From NCBI RefSeq assembly GCF_030689685.1, contig NZ_JAUYEY010000021.1:1-64000 (forward strand): a DNA stretch of 64,000 nt. The letters run 5' to 3'. The notes beneath the pieces are model-generated. The model was not told the origin of the DNA, did no database searches, and saw only the letters and a list, made by a program, of their open reading frames with translations. The position numbers were made by a program, and so were the translations under genes. Shown here one piece after another: positions 8,051-16,976 of the stretch (position 1 is the stretch's first letter; the number at the start of each line of letters is the position of its first letter). This stretch comes from Polaromonas sp. (GTDB lineage: Bacteria > Pseudomonadota > Gammaproteobacteria > Burkholderiales > Burkholderiaceae_C).

Positions 8051-11000
8051 ATGAATTTTCCTGGTGACAAGTTACCCTCCGATCTGGACCCACTGGCATT
8101 CCTGGCGGGGGGCGCAGAGATGGGCAGCTTGATCCGGGCTATGGATTGGTCAAAGACCTCGCTGGGGCCGGTGGCTGGGTGGCCGCAGAGTCTGCGCACG
8201 ACGTTAAGCATCTGCCTGGCCTCGGATCTGCCCATCTGCGTCATCTGGGGGCCGGGCCTGGTCCAGCTCTACAACGACGCCTATCGGGTTATTTGCGGTG
8301 ACAAGCATCCGCAGTCGATGGGGCAGAATTTCTCCGAGTGCTGGAGGGAAGCCTGGCCGGTCATTGGCGAGGCGCACAACTCGGCCTTGGCCGGCGACAA
8401 GGCCTTTCTTGAAGTGCAGCAAATTTTTCTCGAACGGCACGGGTTTGTGGAGGAGTGCTTCTTCACGTTTTCATTCAGCCCCATCCGCGACGAGGCCGGG
8501 CGGGTCGGCGGCCTGTTCCACCCCGTCATCGAGATGACGGCCCAGATGCTCAGCGAGCGGCGGACACGGGCGCTGCGTGACCTTGCCTTTCAGACGAGCA
8601 AAGCGAAGTCCGTCAGCGAAGCACTTTTGCTCTCCGCTCAGACCCTCGCCCAGTACGACCTCGACCTGCCTTTTACCTTGCTCTACGCAATGGAGCCCCA
8701 TGGCGATCAAGCCCGGCTGATTGGGGCAACCGGCCTGCAGGCGGATACGGTCACCCGCCTGAGCACCGTGTATTTTGGAGAGGAAAAACAAACTCTCTGG
8801 TCCCTGGAAGAAGTTGTTCGTTCAGGGTTGGCAGTGCAGATAGACGACGTCAGGCAGTGGGTCGACTCGGCTTCCTTCGGCCCCTATCCCGAACCACCGA
8901 GCTTGGCACTGGCGCTGCCGATCATCCTGCCAGGGGTTGATCGCCCCGCCGCCATCTTTATTGCCGGTGTCAGCTCTCGCTTGCCGATGAACGAGGCCTA
9001 CCGCAGCTTCTACGACCTGCTGGTTTCCAGCGTGACCAGCGCCGTCGCAAATGCCCGTGCGTATGACGACGAGCGCAGGCTCGCCAAGGCGCTGGCCGAA
9101 CTGGACCGGGCCAAAACCGCCTTCTTCTCCAACGTCAGCCACGAGTTCCGCACGCCACTGACCTTGATGCTCGGGCCGGTTGAAGACGCCCTGGCCGCAT
9201 CAAACGAGCCCTTGCCGCCGTTGCAACGGGAGCGGCTGGAACTTGTTTACCGCAACGGGCTGCGCCTGCAGCGCCTCGTCAACAGCTTGCTGGATTTTTC
9301 ACGCATCGAGGCCGGTCGGGTCCGCGCGGCGTATGAGCCGACAGACCTTGCCGACTTCACCGCCGATCTCGCCAGCAACTTCCGCTCGGCCTGCGAGAAG
9401 GCCGGGCTGGAACTGCGCGTCGATTGCCCGCCGCTCGGCGAGCCGGTGTTCGTGGACCGGCCGATGTGGGAGAAGATCGTTCTCAACCTGTTGTCCAACG
9501 CCTTCAAGTTCACTTTCGTCGGGGAAATCGCCGTCTCGATCCGACAAGCCGACGGTACCGCTGAACTGCGCGTACGTGACACCGGTACGGGCATCCCCGT
9601 TGATGAAATCCCGCTGCTGTTTGATCGGTTCCACCGGGTCGAAAACGCGCGCGGACGCACGCACGAGGGTAGCGGCATCGGGCTGGCCCTCGTGCAAGAA
9701 CTGGTCAAACTGCATGGCGGCTCGATCAGCGCCGAAAGCGAGGTCGGACGCGGGACGACGTTCACCGTTTCGATTCCACTCGGCTCGCAGCATCTGCCCC
9801 GTGATCAGGTCGGCAGCAGTCGCACCGCCGCGCAGCCCACCACGGGGGCGAGTCCGTTCGTCGAGGAAGCTTTGCGCTGGCTGCCCGACGCCGATCAGCG
9901 CCCGGCTACCGGCCTTGAGCTGCTGCGGCTTCAGGACGAACTGAACGGCGCCGCGACATCACTGCAGCAGGCCGACGGAGACCGACCCCTGGTGCTGGTG
10001 GCCGACGACAACGCCGACATGCGGCAGTACATCGTCCGTCTGCTCGGCCAGCACTACCGCACCGAGGCCGTGGCGGACGGAGAAACCGCGTTGGCGGCGG
10101 CACTGGCGCGGCCGCCCGACTTGGTCCTGACCGACGTCATGATGCCCCGGCTCGACGGCTTCGGGCTGTTGCAGGCGCTGCGCGCCGACCCGCGCACAAG
10201 CGGCGTGCCGGTCATCATGCTGTCTGCCCGTGCCGGTGAGGAAAGCCGGATTGAGGGCATGCAGGAAGGGGCCGACGACTACATGGTGAAGCCGTTCAGT
10301 GCCAAAGAGTTGCTAGCCCGTGTGACGGCCCACCTTCAAATGGTCCGAATGCGGCGGGAGAGCAGCGCGGCGATCCAGGCCAGCGAGGAACAGTTTCGGG
10401 CCTTGGTCAGTGCCAGTTCGGATGTCGTGTATCGCATGAACGCGGACTGGACCGAGATGCGCCACCTTCAGGGCCGCGAGTTCATCGCCGACACGCACGA
10501 GCCCAGCCGCTCCTGGCTGGAGAAGTACATTCATCCCGGCGACCAGCGGCACGTTATGGAAACCATACGGGATGCCGTCCGGATCAAAGGAGTCTTCGAA
10601 TTGGAGCACCGGGTCTTGCGGATCGACGGCACGCTGGGCTGGACGTTCTCGCGGGCCATCCCGTTGATGGACAACGACGGCACGGTGGTCGAGTGGTTCG
10701 GCATGGCTGGCGATGTGACTGCCCGCAAGCAGGCCCAAGAGGCGCTGAAGGAGAGTGAGCAAAAGTTTCGCACGCTGTTCGAGTCGATGGATGAAGGCTA
10801 TTGCTTGATCGAGATGATCTTCGACGCCGACGCCCGGCCTGCCGACTACCGGTTTCTGGAAATCAACCCCGCGTTCGAGAAACACACCGGAATTCGGAAT
10901 GCGCAAGGCAAGCGAATGCGGGAGCTTGCCCCGGATCACGACGCCCACTGGTTCGAGATTTACGGGCGGGTGGCCGTCACCGGAGAGGCAATCCGGTTCG

Positions 11001-12271
11001 TGAACGAGGCGAAGGCGCTCAATGGCCGATGGTTCGACGTCTACGCGTTTCGCCTCGGCGACAACGGGAGTCGCAAGGTCGCCATTTTGTTCAACGACAT
11101 CACCGACCGGAAGCGGGGCGAGGAGGAGCGAGAGGGGCTGGTCGCCCGTCTTCGAGAACAGGACCAGCGCAAGGACGAGTTCCTTGCCGCGCTGGCCCAT
11201 GAACTTCGCAACCCGCTGGCCCCGATTCGCAACGGCTTGCAGATCATGCGCCTGGCGCCCGGCGACGCGGACGCAAGCGAGCGAATCCGCTTGATGATGG
11301 AACGCCAGCTTGGGCAGATGGTGCATCTGATCGATGACCTTTTGGACCTGAGCCGCATCAGCCGGGGCAAGATCGATCTTCGCAAGGAGCATATCGAACT
11401 GGCTGGAGCCATTGCCCAGGCCATCGAGACCAGCCGGCCGTCCATCGATCAGGCCGGGCACGAGTTGTTCATTGAAGTGCCACCCGGCCCGATCTATGTG
11501 GACGCTGACCTGACCCGGCTGACTCAAGTTTTCTCGAACCTGTTGAACAACGCCGCTAAGTTCACAGAGCGTGGGGGCCGCGTGCGATTGGCTGTGCAAC
11601 TGATGGGGCTTGACGCCGTCATCTCGGTCACGGACAACGGAATCGGCATCCCGACGCACATGCTCCCGCACGTCTTCGAGATGTTCACGCAGGTTGACGG
11701 CAAGCTGGGACGGTCGCAGGGGGGGTTGGGAATTGGCCTTTCTATCGTGCAGCGGCTGGTCCAGATGCACGGTGGGTCGGTTGAGGCTCGCAGCGACGGC
11801 CTTGGCAAAGGCAGCGAGTTTGTCGTGCGACTGCCGGTGGCCTTGTTGCTCGTTGAGGACAAGCCTGCCGAAGAGGTCAACCCTGTCCGCCCCAGCGCGC
11901 ACCTGCGCATTCTGGTCGCGGACGACAACCTCGACTCAGCGGAAAGCTTGGCGATGTTGCTGAGGCTTGAGGGCAACGAAACGCGGACGGCGCACGACGG
12001 CCTTGAGGCGTTGGAGGTGGCTGCGACGTTCAGGCCGGACGCCATACTTTTGGACATCGGGATGCCGAAGCTGAACGGATACGAAGTGTGCCGCCGCATC
12101 CGACAGCAGGCGTGGGGCAAGAACATGGTGGTGATCGCCCTGACCGGGTGGGGCCAGGAGGACGACAAACGCCAGTCGCTGGCAGCCGGCGTTGACGCTC
12201 ACCTGGTCAAGCCGGTAGACTTTGCTGCCCTCAAGAAACTGCTGACCGGGGTGACTGCGACAAAGGATTGA
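8051..12271 (+). CDS. Double hybrid sensor histidine kinase/response regulator
   Basis: This 1406-residue signalling protein has two complete hybrid modules. An N-terminal PAS-like region (about 40-165) and a GAF-like region (about 180-335) precede HisKA 1 (NVSHEFRTPL, His near 365) and its HATPase (NLLSNAFKFT, GSGIGLALVQEL). Receiver 1 follows (LVLVADDN, phosphoacceptor Asp near 695 in LVLTDVMMPRLDG, VKPF). Two PAS domains (about 780-900 and 905-1030) come next, then HisKA 2 (LAHELRNPLAP, His near 1050), HATPase 2 (NLLNNAAKFTERG, GGLGIGLSIVQRL) and receiver 2 (LLDIGMPKLNG, Asp near 1334). No membrane segment is evident, so it is probably cytoplasmic. No output gene is adjacent. All catalytic motifs look intact. 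The weak Shine-Dalgarno leaves the start slightly uncertain. Confidence 0.92.
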   Translation: MNFPGDKLPSDLDPLAFLAGGAEMGSLIRAMDWSKTSLGPVAGWPQSLRTTLSICLASDLPICVIWGPGLVQLYNDAYRVICGDKHPQSMGQNFSECWREAWPVIGEAHNSALAGDKAFLEVQQIFLERHGFVEECFFTFSFSPIRDEAGRVGGLFHPVIEMTAQMLSERRTRALRDLAFQTSKAKSVSEALLLSAQTLAQYDLDLPFTLLYAMEPHGDQARLIGATGLQADTVTRLSTVYFGEEKQTLWSLEEVVRSGLAVQIDDVRQWVDSASFGPYPEPPSLALALPIILPGVDRPAAIFIAGVSSRLPMNEAYRSFYDLLVSSVTSAVANARAYDDERRLAKALAELDRAKTAFFSNVSHEFRTPLTLMLGPVEDALAASNEPLPPLQRERLELVYRNGLRLQRLVNSLLDFSRIEAGRVRAAYEPTDLADFTADLASNFRSACEKAGLELRVDCPPLGEPVFVDRPMWEKIVLNLLSNAFKFTFVGEIAVSIRQADGTAELRVRDTGTGIPVDEIPLLFDRFHRVENARGRTHEGSGIGLALVQELVKLHGGSISAESEVGRGTTFTVSIPLGSQHLPRDQVGSSRTAAQPTTGASPFVEEALRWLPDADQRPATGLELLRLQDELNGAATSLQQADGDRPLVLVADDNADMRQYIVRLLGQHYRTEAVADGETALAAALARPPDLVLTDVMMPRLDGFGLLQALRADPRTSGVPVIMLSARAGEESRIEGMQEGADDYMVKPFSAKELLARVTAHLQMVRMRRESSAAIQASEEQFRALVSASSDVVYRMNADWTEMRHLQGREFIADTHEPSRSWLEKYIHPGDQRHVMETIRDAVRIKGVFELEHRVLRIDGTLGWTFSRAIPLMDNDGTVVEWFGMAGDVTARKQAQEALKESEQKFRTLFESMDEGYCLIEMIFDADARPADYRFLEINPAFEKHTGIRNAQGKRMRELAPDHDAHWFEIYGRVAVTGEAIRFVNEAKALNGRWFDVYAFRLGDNGSRKVAILFNDITDRKRGEEEREGLVARLREQDQRKDEFLAALAHELRNPLAPIRNGLQIMRLAPGDADASERIRLMMERQLGQMVHLIDDLLDLSRISRGKIDLRKEHIELAGAIAQAIETSRPSIDQAGHELFIEVPPGPIYVDADLTRLTQVFSNLLNNAAKFTERGGRVRLAVQLMGLDAVISVTDNGIGIPTHMLPHVFEMFTQVDGKLGRSQGGLGIGLSIVQRLVQMHGGSVEARSDGLGKGSEFVVRLPVALLLVEDKPAEEVNPVRPSAHLRILVADDNLDSAESLAMLLRLEGNETRTAHDGLEALEVAATFRPDAILLDIGMPKLNGYEVCRRIRQQAWGKNMVVIALTGWGQEDDKRQSLAAGVDAHLVKPVDFAALKKLLTGVTATKD

Positions 12272-12305
12272 ATCGGCCGACCAGCGGCCGAACCGAACGT
12301 TAAGC

Positions 12306-12440
12306 AAAATGCATTTCAGCGCCGTGGCCGATGGCCCCGTCGACTGGCTTCGCCCGCCAGTATGCAAGGCACCGCCCGGCCCGCCGTGGCGGCAATGCCA
12401 CCAGCCTGCCCAAACACCTGCAAAAGCGCGCTGAGGATGC
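12306..12440 (+). pseudogene. Decayed isochorismatase-like fragment
   Basis: Translation from 12306 gives KMHFSAVADGPVDWLRPP and then, after a frameshift near 12375-12390, GGNATSLPKHLQKR. This closely matches KMHFNAVEDGLVDWLRPP and GGNARSLPKHLQK of the intact isochorismatase-like gene at 7291-7935 (its residues about 85-122). Nothing before or after the fragment can be read as the rest of the gene. It is a remnant of a second copy lying on the far side of the sensor-kinase gene. Confidence 0.8.
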
Positions 12441-12483
12441 CTACATACAGACAATTGTCTGGTTTGCCCTTTCCGGGCTTTAA

Positions 12484-12512
12484 GAGTTTGCTATCAAAAC
12501 AGGAGCTACTCA
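12484..12512. repeat. Dispersed intergenic repeat, partial copy
   Basis: The sequence GAGTTTGCTATCAAAACAGG followed by AGCTACTCAAG carries the GCTATCAAAA and AGCTAC parts of the dispersed repeat. It touches the 3' end of the integrase fragment, so the integron remnant begins at a repeat. Confidence 0.5.
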
Positions 12513-13109
12513 AGCGAGCAGCACATCCAGCGGGCTGGCTGTTCCGCCTGCGGCCACCTTGAGTACGTGCGTATAAATCATGGTGGTGCTGACATCCGAG
12601 TGGCCCAGCAGCTCTTGCACGGTACGGATATCGGTGCCCGACTGCAGCAGATGCGTGGCAAAGGAATGGCGCAGGGTGTGCACGGATACGGGTTTGGCAA
12701 TGCCTGCCCTCGCTACTGCGACTTTCAGCGCCCGCTGTACCCGGTTTTCGTACAAATGGTGCCGCCGCTCTACGCCGCTACGCGGGTCAATGGACAGCGT
12801 GGGGGACGGAAACATCCAGAACCATGCCCAGCTATGGCCGACGCGGGGATACTTTTGCTCCAGTGCATAGGGCGTCTCCACCCCGCCGCGTTGCACCTGC
12901 CTGTCGGCTTCCCACTGACTGCGCACAGCCAGCATCTGCATGCGCAGCGCGGGAGCCAATGAGCGAGGCAGCATCACCATCCGATCTTTGCCACCCTTGG
13001 CTTCCCGCACGATGATGACGTGCCGGTCGAAATCCACATCCTTGATGCGAAGGCGCATGCCCTCCATCAGGCGCATACCGGTGCCGTACAGCAGCCGTGC
13101 CAATAGCGC
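12510..13109 (-). pseudogene. intI: Integron integrase, N-terminally truncated
   Basis: The frame encodes the catalytic two thirds of an integron-integrase tyrosine recombinase. Catalytic residues are visible: Arg in GTGMRLMEG, His and Arg in [12 protein letters not shown], His in [10 protein letters not shown], and Tyr in MIYTHVLK. The IntI-specific insert is present ([17 protein letters not shown], then [19 protein letters not shown]), which separates it from phage and Xer integrases. Homology begins at [13 protein letters not shown]. The N-terminal roughly 140 residues (core-binding domain) are missing, and the break falls at the GTTGAAC palindrome at 13111. The TTG at 13103 is an internal Leu codon, not a real start. 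The protein is probably inactive. Confidence 0.85.
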
Positions 13110-13110
13110 A

Positions 13111-13177
13111 GTTGAACTAAACCGCTACGCGGTGGTGGCCTGTGCGGACCAGCCACCGCGTAGCGGTTTAGTTCAAC
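13111..13177 (+). repeat. Long palindrome with attC-like core ends
   Basis: A 25-bp perfect inverted repeat (13111-13135 with 13153-13177) begins GTTGAACTAAACCGCTACGC and ends with its complement, GTTCAAC. The loop can extend the stem if one base is left unpaired. The ends resemble the 7-bp integron core sites, though each departs from consensus at one position. It replaces the missing 5' part of the integrase gene. Confidence 0.6.
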
Positions 13178-13221
13178 GTAAAGTTAACCGACTCCGCGCT
13201 TCTGCGGAGTCCGAGTTGAAC
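13171..13221 (+). repeat. Candidate short attC site
   Basis: Core sites GTTCAAC (13171-13177, fitting RYYYAAC) and GTTGAAC (13215-13221, fitting GTTRRRY) flank an inner hairpin, GACTCCGC-GCTTCT-GCGGAGTC. At 51 bp it is slightly shorter than known attC sites and the spacers are unequal, so it could also be a deletion product of a longer site. It shares its left core with the palindrome at 13111-13177. Confidence 0.45.
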
Positions 13222-13338
13222 GCCGGGTGGGGGGTATGGACATGATTACTTTTGATGGTCTTGTGGCTGGGGAGAAGTTTCTACGCCAGCACAACCAAGA
13301 ATTTGACGATGGCACGCCAGACGGAACGCATTGGCTGT

Positions 13339-13854
13339 TCATTCGACAGTTACTGTCGGAGGTATTCCGCGCTTCTGGCACAGCTCTAGAAATGCCCGAT
13401 AAGCGTCCAGATACGCCTTTGATGATTTCTTCAGCAGCCCATCAAGAGACGGGCCGGTTACTGGTTTTTCTGGCTGAACCTGGCGACGCGGATTGTGAGC
13501 AAGGATTTTTTTGCCGTCATGACTAGCTCTCAGAAGCGCGTGGCTCACTTCGTTTCGCTGGGTATGCGCGGAGGTTGTCGCATCCATGATGCGGCCAACG
13601 ATTTCTGTTTCCTCGGAGTCGCCGACGGCCAAGAGGATTCTCTTTACAACGTTCTTTTTCGCAGGTAGAGATTCCGAGGAGAAATATATGGCACTGGCAA
13701 TTGTTGCTTCGCACCCAGAAACGACCCTGAACGCCGAAAACAGAATGGCATCGCAGACGGCGGCGTTGGTGACAAGTTTCCCGACCATCATGAGATGCGC
13801 GTCGATTAGGGCGCCAGTGGCTTTGGTAGATTGGCTCAAGATGGAGACCCCCAA
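13339..13854 (-). CDS. Hypothetical cassette-borne protein
   Basis: This frame of up to 171 residues is predicted to be helical and soluble, with no recognised domain. The segment AHLMMVGKLVTNAAVCDAIL and the following helices look like a genuine folded protein, more so than the opposing frames. The TTG start at 13854 lies inside the left core of the attC-like site at 13849-13920, so a later start is possible. The gene runs against the usual direction of cassette genes relative to the integrase. A competing plus-strand frame, 13242-13526, cannot be excluded, and its first 30 codons lie outside the minus-strand gene. Confidence 0.5.
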   Translation of the reverse strand: MGVSILSQSTKATGALIDAHLMMVGKLVTNAAVCDAILFSAFRVVSGCEATIASAIYFSSESLPAKKNVVKRILLAVGDSEETEIVGRIMDATTSAHTQRNEVSHALLRASHDGKKILAHNPRRQVQPEKPVTGPSLDGLLKKSSKAYLDAYRAFLELCQKRGIPPTVTVE

Positions 13855-13920
13855 CGTTTGACATGAGGGGTGACCAAAAGGCGCAGCCTTTTGGTCATCC
13901 CCTCGATGGAAGGGTTAGGC
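13849..13920 (+). repeat. Candidate attC site
   Basis: A 72-bp segment has core-like ends CCCCAAC (13849-13855) and GTTAGGC (13914-13920). Between them is a long imperfect stem, GAGGGGTGACCAAAAGG against CCTTTTGGTCATCCCCTC, with one unpaired base, as expected for an integron attC. It separates the two cassette-like genes at 13339 and 13940. Confidence 0.65.
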
Positions 13921-13939
13921 GTCATGTGATGCGATGACC

Positions 13940-14323
13940 TCAAGCCTTGATCACTGTGGTGTCAATCTCTACGAGTTGTCCCACGTAGCCCAGTCCGGCA
14001 ACACCGAGCAGGGTAGCTGGCGGAACTTGGCCACCAAACCAACCTGAGACCGCTGACCATGCCGCAGAGAGACTTGCTTGATCTCCGATCACGTACACGA
14101 CGATTTGTCGAATGTCGTTGACTTGAAATTCGTGTACTGCGAGGAGCCGCTCTAAGTTGCGCAAACACTGCAAGGCTTGTGCGCCTGGGTCCTGGGGGCC
14201 AACCAAGTGGCCATGGGAGTCTAGAGGCACCTGGCCAGCCACGAAAAGGTGATTGCCGAGGCGATCCGCGTAGCGGTATTGCGGCGCGGCTGAGAGTCCT
14301 GCATTGAGTTCGGCTTCATTCAT
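13940..14323 (-). CDS. RidA/YjgF family protein
   Basis: This 127-residue protein has the RidA (YjgF/YER057c/UK114) fold. Visible features are RYADRLGNHLFVAGQVPLD near the N-terminus, the oligomer segment ALQCLRNLERLLAVHEFQVN, and the end VEIDTTVIKA. Family members are often enamine/imine deaminases. The conserved Arg of RidA (usually in a LVEIExxA context) is not obvious here, since the segment reads ATLLGVAGLGYVGQLVEID, so deaminase activity is uncertain. The gene lies between two attC-like sites and is probably cassette-borne, oriented like the integrase fragment. Confidence 0.82.
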   Translation of the reverse strand: MNEAELNAGLSAAPQYRYADRLGNHLFVAGQVPLDSHGHLVGPQDPGAQALQCLRNLERLLAVHEFQVNDIRQIVVYVIGDQASLSAAWSAVSGWFGGQVPPATLLGVAGLGYVGQLVEIDTTVIKA

Positions 14324-14408
14324 CGGACTTGGTCAAGTTGGCTGCGGTTTGGGGACTTGGCTGCAGTCTCTTCAGCTACCAAGAGCGGTGCAGCATGTGT
14401 TTGTTGAC

Positions 14409-14496
14409 GCCTAACGATTAGCGTTTATCTGCCGCGGGAGGTGTTCATGGTTTCAATCAGCATTGCAGCGCGGCAGATAAACGCTAATCGTTAAAT
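14409..14496 (+). repeat. Candidate attC site or long hairpin at the end of the ATPase gene
   Basis: A 25-bp perfect inverted repeat begins TAACGATTAGCGTTTATCTG and ends with its complement (about 14412-14493), with a 32-base loop. The outer ends GCCTAAC and GTTAAAT fit the integron core consensus. A perfect stem without unpaired bases is unusual for attC, so a transcription terminator is an alternative. The ATPase stop codon TAA (complement at 14491-14493) lies inside the right core. Confidence 0.5.
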
Positions 14497-16874
14497 ACCC
14501 AAAAACCGCTTACGAAACTCATCTTGTAGCAAGTAATGCAGCGTCACCATCCCCAATCCTGATGCGGCCAGGATCGTGATCCAGGAGTCTGCATCCAGTG
14601 ACACCATGCCCAATATGTCGCGCAGCGGTGGCCAATAAACCGCAGCACCATGCAACAGCGGTGCGCTGATCAGCAATCCCGATACCGCCAGCCGCCGTGC
14701 GGCTGACGCAGTTGGTGCGCGCTCGTTGCCGGTCAAACGGAACAGTATATACAGGCCCATCAACACAATCACAGACACGGCCGCCGTACTGCCGTACTGC
14801 CGTATTGCTCTGTGCGGTCTTGAAACAGAAAAAAATTGGCGTAAACGAATAGCGAAAATAACGCCGTGCACAGGCCCGCCAGAAGTGCGAATTTTAACGG
14901 CCCGCGCAGAAAGTTTTCCGTTGATTGCTTGCCTACGGCAGGGGCCAACAGGGTCAGTACGGTGGCCGGTATACCGATGGTCAGCACGTCGATCCACGTA
15001 ATGTCACGCGGACTCAATGGAAAACTGAGTCCAACGAAGCCGACAAAGCCGACAAAAAACAGGCTGTAGACGTTCTTGGTGAGAAACAACTGCATGACGC
15101 GCTTGATGCTGTGGATGATCCGATCTCCTTCTTGCGAGAGCGCCGGCAAATGTGCAAAAGAATCTCTCAACAACACAATATCTGAGACATCGCGCGCGGC
15201 CGCTGCGCCTGAGTTCATGGCGACGCCGATGTCGGCCTGCTTTAAGGCCAAAACGTCATTAACGCCATCGCCCACCATGCCGACAAAATCGCCTGACTCC
15301 TGCAGACATTTGACGATCTGTTGCTTTTGCTGCGGTAGCAAGCGGCCAAAAAATTGGTTTTCATGAACCGCTTTCGCGAACGCCTCCGGCGCTAAAACAG
15401 CTAACTCCGGACCGCTAATGGCTGACCCGCGAAGGGTTATGCCCGCCTGGCGGGCCACCGCTGAGACGGTGTCAGGGTTGTCGCCCGACAGTACTTTTAG
15501 AGTGACGCCGCGCGCTTCGTAAAATCGGATCGCGCTGTCGACATCCTGGCGCAGTTCATCGCGCAATATCACGAAACCCAATGACAGCAAGTCGTTCTGT
15601 TGCGAGAGCACTTGTGCAGAGCGCGCAAACAGCAACACCCGCAGGCCTCGCTGCCGCAAGTCCGTCAGCTGCGCCGACTGGGCGACTGTCAGCCTGTTTT
15701 CGGCTATTGCCTCGGGCGCCCCAAGCCACAAGGACATTTCCTCGCCATTAATTCCTACTCGGACTGCACTGGTCTTGTGCTCGGTGCTGAAAGGCAATTC
15801 ATCGATCACGGTACTGCTTAGACTGGGGAACGCGGATGCAATCGCCTCGGTGGTCTGGTTTTTCTCAGTCACGGCGCCGAGGAATAGCCCCAGGTAGCGC
15901 GCCAACTCGTCGTGACCCAACGCAAAGGGTAGCAAGGTTTCAAATTGCAAGCGATTGGTGCCGAGAGTACCCGTTTTGTCCATGCACAACACGGTCAGGT
16001 GCGCCAGTGACTCGACCGCACCCAGCTTTTGTACTAGCACTTGCTTCCTGGCAGCGCGTAGCGCACCCATTGCGAATGCCAGCGTGGAAATCAGGACCAG
16101 CCCCTCCGGCACCAGTGCCTTGATCACCGTGACCAGCGACAGGATGGTCTCATTCAATGGCACATGTTTGATGTAGGCCGCCATGAGCAATAAGACGACA
16201 AACAATATCAAGATCGCGGTTAGCGCCTTGACGAGGGTATTGATGCTCTTCTGAGTGGGCGTCAGTTGCAGCTTGTAAGTTCTGGCCTGCGCCGTCAGCG
16301 TGTTGACGCTGGAAGCTGCGCCAACACGTCTCGCTGCGTAATAGCCGGTCCCGCTGACACAATAGCTGCCGGACAGCACGGCATCCCCCGCACGTTTCCC
16401 GACCGCAGTGGCTTCCCCGGTCAGCAAGGATTCGTCCATGACGACTGAAGCAGAACGTGCGAGCTCGCCGTCAGCGACGACTTGATCACCGGGCGTCAAG
16501 CGCACCAGATCGTCTTTGACGACCTCGTCGCTGGGGATTTCCTGGTCGTGGCCATCGCGGCGTACCGTGACGACATGGCGTTGCAACAGCGCAAGGCGGT
16601 CCAGTGCCCATTTGGCTCGAAATTCGCTGGCAATGCCGACCAGCATGTTGGCGAGGGTGACGATGGACACAAACACCGCATCGCTATGGGCACCAACCGC
16701 CAGCAGAGCCCCAACAGACGCCGTCAGGATTGCATTGAATGCCGTCAGAACATTGTTGCGCAAGATGCCCGAGACAGTGCGCGTCGTGAATTTCTCGACC
16801 CGGTTGACTTGGCCCTGTTGTCGCCGTTCGTTGACTTCTGGCTGAGTCAGGCCGACATCTTCAGTTGGAGACAT
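14491..16874 (-). pseudogene. Cation P-type ATPase, frameshifted at an 8-bp repeat
   Basis: This is a membrane ion pump of the CtpE-like P-type ATPase group. Reading from MSPTEDVG at 16874, the actuator motif LLTGEATAV is at about 151-159, PEGL in the ion-binding helix at 256, the phosphorylation site CMDKTGTLG with Asp299, and the hinge MVGDGVND at 533-540. The frame runs off at about residue 695 and stops at 14769. The missing C-terminal helices (YILFRL to LQDEFRKRFLGI) follow in another frame down to 14491. Removing one 8-bp unit of the repeat at 14783-14806 restores a continuous protein of about 790 residues with a sensible junction (QYGSTAAVSVIVLM). The transported ion is unknown; the CtpE comparison suggests Ca2+ or another divalent cation. 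Confidence 0.85.
14783..14806. repeat. 8-bp tandem repeat causing the ATPase frameshift
   Basis: The segment contains GCCGTACT, GCCGTACT and GCCGTATT in tandem. A gain or loss of one unit changes the reading frame by two, which is exactly the offset between the two halves of the ATPase gene. Slipped-strand mispairing is the obvious mechanism. Confidence 0.85.
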
Positions 16875-16976
16875 GGAGTTCAGCCTTGATCGAATATTTG
16901 AAAACAAGGATATGCCCTGCAAGTGGCGATATCCCCGGCATCTGAAAAGTGCCATGCGACCATGGGTTTACCCCGG

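Noticed and set aside
12299-12305. GTTAAGC resembling an attC right core after the sensor kinase
   Set aside because: No matching left core or stem was found upstream, and a 7-base match is expected by chance.
13227-13526. Plus-strand frame of 99 codons in the first cassette
   Set aside because: Its second half lies antisense to a more protein-like frame. I kept it only as an alternative to 13339-13854.
13862-13912. Hairpin as a simple transcription terminator
   Set aside because: No T-run follows, and core-like ends at both sides fit an attC site better.
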